From positions 1 to 6,176 of the forward strand of contig CANQZL010000097.1 of assembly GCA_947628325.1 (NCBI GenBank): 6,176 nt of DNA. The letters are read 5' to 3'. Shown one piece after another: positions 1 through 6,176 of the stretch. The notes under the pieces are model-generated. The model was not told where the DNA came from. It saw only the letters and a program-made list of their open reading frames with translations, and searched no databases. Every line of letters begins with the position of its first letter. Within the stretch, counting starts at the first letter, position 1. Both the position numbers and the translations under genes were made by a program. This DNA comes from an uncultured Bacilli bacterium (GTDB taxonomy: Bacteria > Bacillota_I > Bacilli_A > RF39 > UBA660).

Positions 1-2
1 TA

Positions 3-45
3 AAAATCTCTCAAATCCTTATAAATAAAGGGATTGGGAGATTTT
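3..45. terminator. Hairpin terminator at left edge
   Basis: Positions 3-14 pair with 34-45 (AAAATCTC against GAGATTTT plus four more pairs, one of them G-T). After one A-A mismatch, 16-20 pair with 28-32 around a 7-nt loop. A T-rich run follows on the plus strand (42-53), and an A-run precedes on the left, so it could also work on the minus strand. The window opens with TAA directly before the stem, the same arrangement as the stop codon and terminator at 945-977. The likeliest reading is therefore the terminator of a plus-strand gene ending at about position 3. That gene is outside the window, so direction is inferred. Confidence 0.55.
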
Positions 46-187
46 AGTCTTTTAAAACTGATAAATTCAAGATTATAGCATACTAATTTCTAAAAAACTA
101 TATTTATGTTACTTTATAATTACTTTGATATAACTTTTCAAATAAATAACATATGCAAAAAAATATATTCTGAGGACTATTTTATTA

Positions 188-193
188 TATAAT
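188..193 (+). promoter_or_regulatory. Possible -10 box for the 219-947 gene
   Basis: A perfect TATAAT lies here, which would start the transcript near position 200 and leave a leader of about 18 nt that still contains the ribosome binding site. No good -35 box sits 16-18 nt upstream. An alternative is TTGATA at 125-130 with TAACAT at 147-152 (16-nt spacer). Such hexamers are common by chance in DNA this AT-rich. The rest of 46-218 shows nothing else convincing. Confidence 0.35.
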
Positions 194-206
194 TAATATA
201 TGAGAT

Positions 207-211
207 GGAGG
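207..211 (+). promoter_or_regulatory. Ribosome binding site fixing a TTG start
   Basis: GGAGG is followed by 7 nt (TATTAAT) and then TTG at 219. This is ideal spacing, and there is no in-frame ATG until well inside the protein (Met85), after the membrane anchor. It is the main reason for choosing TTG as the start codon. Confidence 0.85.
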
Positions 212-218
212 TATTAAT

Positions 219-947
219 TTGAATAATAAGATAAAAACAATATTAATTTCAATTATTTTACTAATATTAATATGTATTATAGTATTGTTTGTAATAAAAA
301 ATGTTAATAATGAAAAGGATATAATAAATGAATTAGATAATCTTGAAAATATTGGGGATGTTGAAGATGCAAATAATGTTCCAACTATAGATGCTAAATT
401 AGGAAATGATATTAGAATTACACAAAGTTATTTATTAAATTATATAATTAAAAAAGTTGGTATTTGGTATATGAGTAGTGGCTATGTAAGTAATATAGAT
501 AAAAAAGGCTCTGATTCAATAATACAAATATCTAGTGATAGAGATAATACAAAATATTTAACAACTATTATTAATAGTAGTAAATGCAATGTAAAAAAAG
601 GCGATTTAGTTTACTTTGTTGGTACTATTAATTTAGATAAATGGTATATAAATCTTACTAAAGTTAGTACTTCTGAAATTGATTATAGTAATGTTACTAA
701 AATTGATCTTAATGAATTAATTGATAACTTAAATTTATTGAAAAGTAATTACTTTATAGTTAGTGGATATTTAGTGTATGATAATAATTCTTATAAGTTA
801 TATGATAGTAAAAATGTAAAAGATGATTCTAAGAACTATTTTTTGTTAAACTTTAAAGATGATGTAAATCTTACTGAGAATCAAAATAGTAAAGTTAAAT
901 GTTTAATAGAAAATACTTATATACTTAGTGATTGTGAACTACAATAA
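219..947 (+). CDS. Membrane-anchored protein with two possible OB-like modules, function unknown
   Basis: This 242-residue protein starts with TTG. A hydrophobic segment at about residues 6-27, preceded by lysines, should be an uncleaved signal anchor that places the rest outside the cell. The Cys at 19 lacks a proper lipobox (Ile, not Gly/Ala/Ser, precedes it), so a lipoprotein is unlikely. An acidic, Asn-rich linker (about 28-65) follows. Residues about 80-150 and 171-241 each look like a small beta barrel: a strand with Gly (SSGYVSNI; VSGYLVYD), further short strands, then a turn and two strands (KKGDLVYFVGTI; SKVKCLIENTYILSDCEL). This pattern resembles OB-fold domains of the tRNA_anti-like type, which are often found in membrane-anchored proteins, but that is inference by eye. 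The gene appears to be a single-gene transcript, convergent with the addA cluster. Ligand and role are unknown. Confidence 0.85.
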   Translation: MNNKIKTILISIILLILICIIVLFVIKNVNNEKDIINELDNLENIGDVEDANNVPTIDAKLGNDIRITQSYLLNYIIKKVGIWYMSSGYVSNIDKKGSDSIIQISSDRDNTKYLTTIINSSKCNVKKGDLVYFVGTINLDKWYINLTKVSTSEIDYSNVTKIDLNELIDNLNLLKSNYFIVSGYLVYDNNSYKLYDSKNVKDDSKNYFLLNFKDDVNLTENQNSKVKCLIENTYILSDCELQ

Positions 948-977
948 AAAGCCTGTTTTAAGAAAAAACAGGTTTTT
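946..977. terminator. Bidirectional intrinsic terminator between convergent genes
   Basis: CCTGTTTT (952-959) pairs exactly with AAAACAGG (965-972) around a 5-nt loop. An A-run (946-950) lies on the left and a T-run (973-977) on the right, so transcripts from either strand end in a hairpin followed by U residues. It fills the 31-bp gap between the stop codon of the plus-strand gene (945-947) and that of the minus-strand cluster (979-981), and should end both transcripts. Confidence 0.9.
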
Positions 978-978
978 A

Positions 979-1476
979 TTATTTATCAATTTCGTTAATA
1001 TCTACATCAGCATTGTTTAAAATTTCTTTATATTTAGTTATTGCATTATTTATAGTATCAATATATCTTAAACATTCTCTATCAGATGTAAAAGTATCGT
1101 CTAAAAGAGTAAGTCTTTCATATTTATCACTATGATAGTTACAGATAGTTTCTCTAGAATCAATAGATACTTTTGGGATATATTTATCAATAGTTATACT
1201 ATATCCTTCTCCGTCAACTATTAAAACTCCTGTTTTATAATTAATATTAAATGTTTCATTATCATTAATTTTAGTACATAAACTTTTGTTACAAAAATAA
1301 TTAAAGTCTTCTAAATACCTTTTTAGTTTATGCGTTGGATTAGAAACATTAAAAACATAAAAAGCTATAACGGCAATTAAAATAAGAGATAATATTATAG
1401 GAGCTATAATCGAAAGATAGTTTCTTTTTGTTAATTTATTTTCTTCTTTGTATGTTAATTCTTTATTTTTTTCCAT
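979..1476 (-). CDS. Single-pass membrane protein with four outside cysteines, function unknown
   Basis: This 165-residue protein is not recognised. It has a charged, lysine-rich N-terminus (residues 1-18), one long hydrophobic helix (about 21-43) and a soluble remainder of about 120 residues predicted to lie outside the cell. That part holds four cysteines (62, 67, 112, 135), the only ones in the protein. A short beta-rich stretch (about 74-104, with a VDGEGYS turn) is followed by a helical end (about 133-155). The ATG is chosen because AGGAGA lies 6 nt upstream. It is the last gene of the minus-strand cluster, 10 nt after the preceding gene, and ends directly at the shared terminator. The paired spacing of cysteines could mean disulfides or metal binding; neither is shown. 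No lipobox is present. Confidence 0.85.
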   Translation of the reverse strand: MEKNKELTYKEENKLTKRNYLSIIAPIILSLILIAVIAFYVFNVSNPTHKLKRYLEDFNYFCNKSLCTKINDNETFNINYKTGVLIVDGEGYSITIDKYIPKVSIDSRETICNYHSDKYERLTLLDDTFTSDRECLRYIDTINNAITKYKEILNNADVDINEIDK

Positions 1477-4400
1477 ATTTTCTCTCCTAAACCATTATAC
1501 CATTATTTTCTTTTTTGGCTTTTTTAATTTTTTGATATTCTAAATTTGGATGCTTTCTTAAATATATAATATAGTATATTATATTTATAATATTTAATAA
1601 AGCAAAAGAACTATATTCTACTAGAAATATTATGAAATTCTTATCAAATAATCTTATAGTAAAAATTAATAACATGATACATAATAAAAGTCCGATTATA
1701 TTAAATATTAATGATAATTTATAATGTGATTTATTTAACATAGAAATACCTGTAATTAAGGGGACAAAATATGGTAATATCCATCCTATTAAAGCACTAA
1801 TCATCATTAAATATATAACGTTTTCACTAAGTTTAGCAAATAATAAAAATACTAAAGAAATTATAGGAATTATAATATTTAAAATTGCTAATATATTTTC
1901 TTTTATAAATTTTTTCATTTAAACCTCTTAAGCAAGTTTTGGTAAATCAGATTGATCAGCTATACCATTTAATAAATATTGATTACTAATTTTTAATAAA
2001 TCTTTAAAAGTTATTTCTAAATAGAATGAATTATCTGTTTTTTCATAATCTTCAAAAATGATTATATTATTAAAGATTGATGAAGTATTATTTGTTTTTA
2101 AATAAAAACTACATCCTAATATTGAATTACATAAATGTTTTATAATAGAATGATTATAGTTATATAAATCAACATTTCGATATTTTTTTTCTTGCTCTTT
2201 TTTTAAGCTTTCATATTCTTTAGATAATGAAGAAATAGTGGAATTTAATCTACCTATTATTATACTAACACTATTTATATTACCTACACATCTTTCTAGC
2301 TCTTTTTGATACTTATCCTGTCCAAGTTCGTCTTTATCTAAATATCGTCTTTCTTTTTTATATTTTTCTAAGTCTTTTTTAGCATTTTGAAGTTCTATAT
2401 CTAGATTTTTTAAACGATTTTTTAATTCATGTTCACGACTACGATAAATACTATTCATATATTTAGGTTTTATTTTGTTAAACTCTAATAAACTATAATC
2501 AAGATTTTCACTATTATTAAAGTAAGTAAGTAAAAATTGATTAGTTATAAGAATTAAAAGTATTTGAATATCATTTATATTGTGTTCTTTTTTCAAATCT
2601 TGATAAGTCATTTTATTTTCAATTCTTATTATTGTTAATAAATCAATTAAACTATCTATAGAATTATTCATTTGTTCTAATAATGTTATATCATTACTTG
2701 ATTGCCATATTATGTTTTCTACCATATGAACTTGTTTATTGAGTGTTGATTTATAAAATTCTTCATCCATAAGATTTTCTATTTTATTTAGTAAGGATTT
2801 GTCTGCATCTAGTAAACATAATTCATTTTCAATTAGTTCAAAGCCTTCTTTACGACATTCGTTTTTTAATAAATTATAGAAAATTAAATAAGATTCTTCA
2901 GTTTCAAAACCATGTTTAAATTGTTTTAAGTGCTTTAAATAATTTACTGCAGCATTTTTAACAATTAGAATATTATTTTCACGTACAGGTTTAGTATTGT
3001 CAGTATGCCTTACTCTGATAGAATAATATCTAAATTGAGATAGAAAATTATTCTTTTCTTCAGGATCTTTAATTTTTGAAATATCTTTATTAGGGATAGT
3101 ATAACAAATATTTATTTCTTTATTCTCGTTATTCTTAGTATTATCTAAAATTATTGAAATAAAAGTTAAAAACCATTTACAATCTACATATGTTTCATCG
3201 TCAAAAATTATTTTTTGTTCATCTTCATTATATTTATAATTTGTTAAGTTAATTTTATCTTTTATTTTTAGTAATAAATCTAATTCATTAGAGCAATCAA
3301 TATCTGTTACTTTTTTTATATCAAAATGATTACTATTAGGATATTTTTTTAAATATTCATTATATTTATTTTCAAGATATTCATTATTATTAATAGTTAA
3401 TTTAAAGATATATAGATATAAAACAAATATATTCTTAGCATTTGGATGATAGAAGTAAGCATTATTAACTATTGATAAATCAGGACATTTTATCATTTCT
3501 ATAATAGAATTAATAATAGATGAAATTTGTTCTTTATTAGTCTGATTTATCATTATAGCCATTCTATCTCCCTCCTTATATTTTTTCTAATTCTTCATTG
3601 AGAATACTATACAAGTAAATATTAATATCTTTATTAACTAATGTACTTATATATTTTTTATATCCTTGTAATTGTTTTAAGTAATTCTCGTCTTTAATAT
3701 TACTTAACTTATAATCAATAATATCAATATGATTATTATATTCTAGCATTAAATCTATTATACCACGATATTCAATAAAATTATCGTAATAAATAAATTC
3801 GTACTCTTTATAAATATTAGCATTACTTAAATTAGATAGTAAAGGATTATTTAATAATTTTTTTATTTTATTACTAATAAAATTATTTTCTATTAAAGAG
3901 TAATCTGGATTCTTTAAATCTATAAATTCTAAAGTTTGATGAAATAAAGTACCTAAATTCATATTTTTTCTAGTTTCATTGTCAATTAATTTATGAGATT
4001 CTTTTGAGAAATGTTCTTTAGTAATTAAATTAATTGGTAATTTAGGTATTTCTTCAATAATTAAATTATCTATAATATTATTTTCTAATTTATTAATAGA
4101 TTTATGATTATATAAATATTCTTTTGTAATATTTAAAGAATTAATATCAATTGTTTTATAATACTTAGATATTTTAAATTTAATAGAATTAAGTATTTGA
4201 CTAAATGAACGATACTTTCTTCTAATACTTAAAGATATTGTATTATTTTCTTCTAAATAATTAGTAGTTTCTTCAGATGAAGGCGTTAATAAAATTATTT
4301 TTTCTTTGGCTCTAGTTAAAGCAACATAAAATAATCTTATACTTTCTCCTACTTCTTCTTCTAAATAATGATACCTGACTAAATACTTAATAAATGTATC

Positions 4401-6176
4401 ATTTATACCTTCTTCAAAAAAAGGAGAAATTATACCATATTTATTATCAAATAAGAATTTTTCATTTAAATCTTTAATATTAAATTCTTTATATAAACCA
4501 CTATAATAACAAATATTATATTCTAGTCCTTTTGACTTATGAATAGTCATTATTTTAACAGAATTTGAATTATCATTACTGATAGGATACTTAATTTCAA
4601 CATCATCATCTAATAGTTCTATTAAATATGTTCTAAAAGTAAAGATGTCATAGCCTAATTCACTTAAGTTAGAAGCAATATCAATTAACTTAGATACTCT
4701 AATTATAGCTGAATCAATATCACCTATTGTTATCATTTTTTCATACATATTAGTTCTATTAATAATCTGTTCTAATAAAGTATTAATACTAATTGAAGAT
4801 AGGTCATTTGCTAAGTCTTTAAATGTTTCATATACAATATTATCTTTGAAATTATTAGTCTTAAAAGAATTAAATATTTCATCATCAGACATACTAAATA
4901 AATAACTACGAGCAATTGAAATATAATTATATTTAAATATGGTATCAAATTCATTTAAACTTATCTTGACGATATAATCAATAATATTTTTTAATATATA
5001 TATATCATTAGAATTATTAAGTTTTTCATCTTTATATAAAGTTAAGGGAATACCTAAATATTCAAATACTTTTTTATATAATTCAAAATCTGTACTACGA
5101 TCCATTAATATAACAAAGTCTTTATAAGTAATATCTCTTAAACTATTAAGATTTTTATCAAATACTTGGTATTTAGAAGATATTTTTTCTTTAATATCTT
5201 TAGCTATTGTAAAAATTTCAATTTCTTCTTTACTATAATTTTGTTCTTTAGATACTTCATATTCTAATACTTCAAAATCATAATTATAATTAGTATTACC
5301 TTTTTCTATATAAATATTATTACCATATACCATTTGATGTGATTTACTATATTCTGCTCCCCCTATTAAGTCATCCATTATTAAATTAAATATTATATTT
5401 ATACTAGATAAAACTTCTTTTCGTGAACGGAAATTTTGAACTAAGTCTATTTTTAGACCATTAATATTCTTAGAATATAGGTCATATTTGTTTTTAAATA
5501 TATATGGATTTGCATTACGGAAACGATAAATACTTTGTTTTATATCACCAACCATATACACATTATCATTACTAATCATTTTAATAAATTCTTCTTGAAT
5601 ATCATTAGTATCTTGATATTCATCAATCATTATTTCTTTAAAAGTATATTTTAATTCTTCAGCAACTTGATTATTTTCTTTTAATATTCTAATAGATAAC
5701 AATGCTATATCTTGAAAATCATATATATTATTATCTTCTTTATATTTATGTAATTTATTTATAAACATTTTAATAATATCAATAATAATCGTTGTATAAT
5801 CTTTAACTTTATTTATTGAATTAATCATATCTTTTTCAGTTTTATAAACTAATACTAAGTCTTTTAAGCTATCTATATCTTTTTTCAAATTATCTTTGGC
5901 TTTTTTTACTTCTTCACTACTTCCATTTGGTAATTTTGATAAATTTATTAAAGGAATTTTATAATAAAAATCATCTATTGTTTTACAAGAATATATTTTT
6001 TCTAAATCATTTTTTACTTTTTCTTTATAAGATTCATCTACTAATAAAGATAGTTCATAATAAGAGTTATCTATAATATTAACTTTTTCTTTTAAGATAT
6101 CTTCATACTCTTTTAAACAATTAGAAATAAAATTATTAGCAAAAAAAGTATTAATATAGTTATTTAAATATTCTTC

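Overview
The window is very AT-rich (roughly four fifths A+T by eye). It is densely coded, with strong AGGAGG-type ribosome binding sites and short U-tailed hairpin terminators, which points to a low-GC Gram-positive bacterium (Bacillota or a Mollicutes-like relative). Five tryptophans occur in the predicted proteins and all are encoded by TGG. No open frame needs TGA read as Trp, so the Mycoplasma/Spiroplasma genetic code is unlikely. An uncultured low-GC gut Bacilli lineage would fit, but nothing here fixes the genus.

Layout. Positions 1-218 hold no convincing gene. They contain a hairpin terminator at the left edge, probably for a gene ending just outside the window, then a short AT-rich promoter region. 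A plus-strand gene (219-947, TTG start) encodes a protein with one N-terminal membrane anchor and two possible OB-like beta modules outside the cell. It meets the minus-strand genes tail to tail, and a 31-bp gap holding one bidirectional terminator separates them.

The rest (979-6176) is one minus-strand gene cluster, read from right to left: addA (N-terminus beyond the right edge), a 544-residue protein of unknown function with a long coiled coil, a 143-residue four-helix membrane protein, and a 165-residue protein with a single membrane anchor and four cysteines outside. The gaps between these genes are 13, 9 and 10 nt. In every gap the ribosome binding site of the next gene overlaps the stop codon of the previous one, so they are very likely one transcript with coupled translation.

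Only addA has a confident function: it is the helicase-nuclease subunit of the AddAB double-strand-break repair enzyme, with helicase motifs II to VI and the C-terminal PD-(D/E)XK nuclease visible. The three downstream genes are not recognised. Whether they serve DNA repair, the envelope, or are simply carried on the same transcript cannot be settled from sequence alone; they are the part of the window most worth following up.
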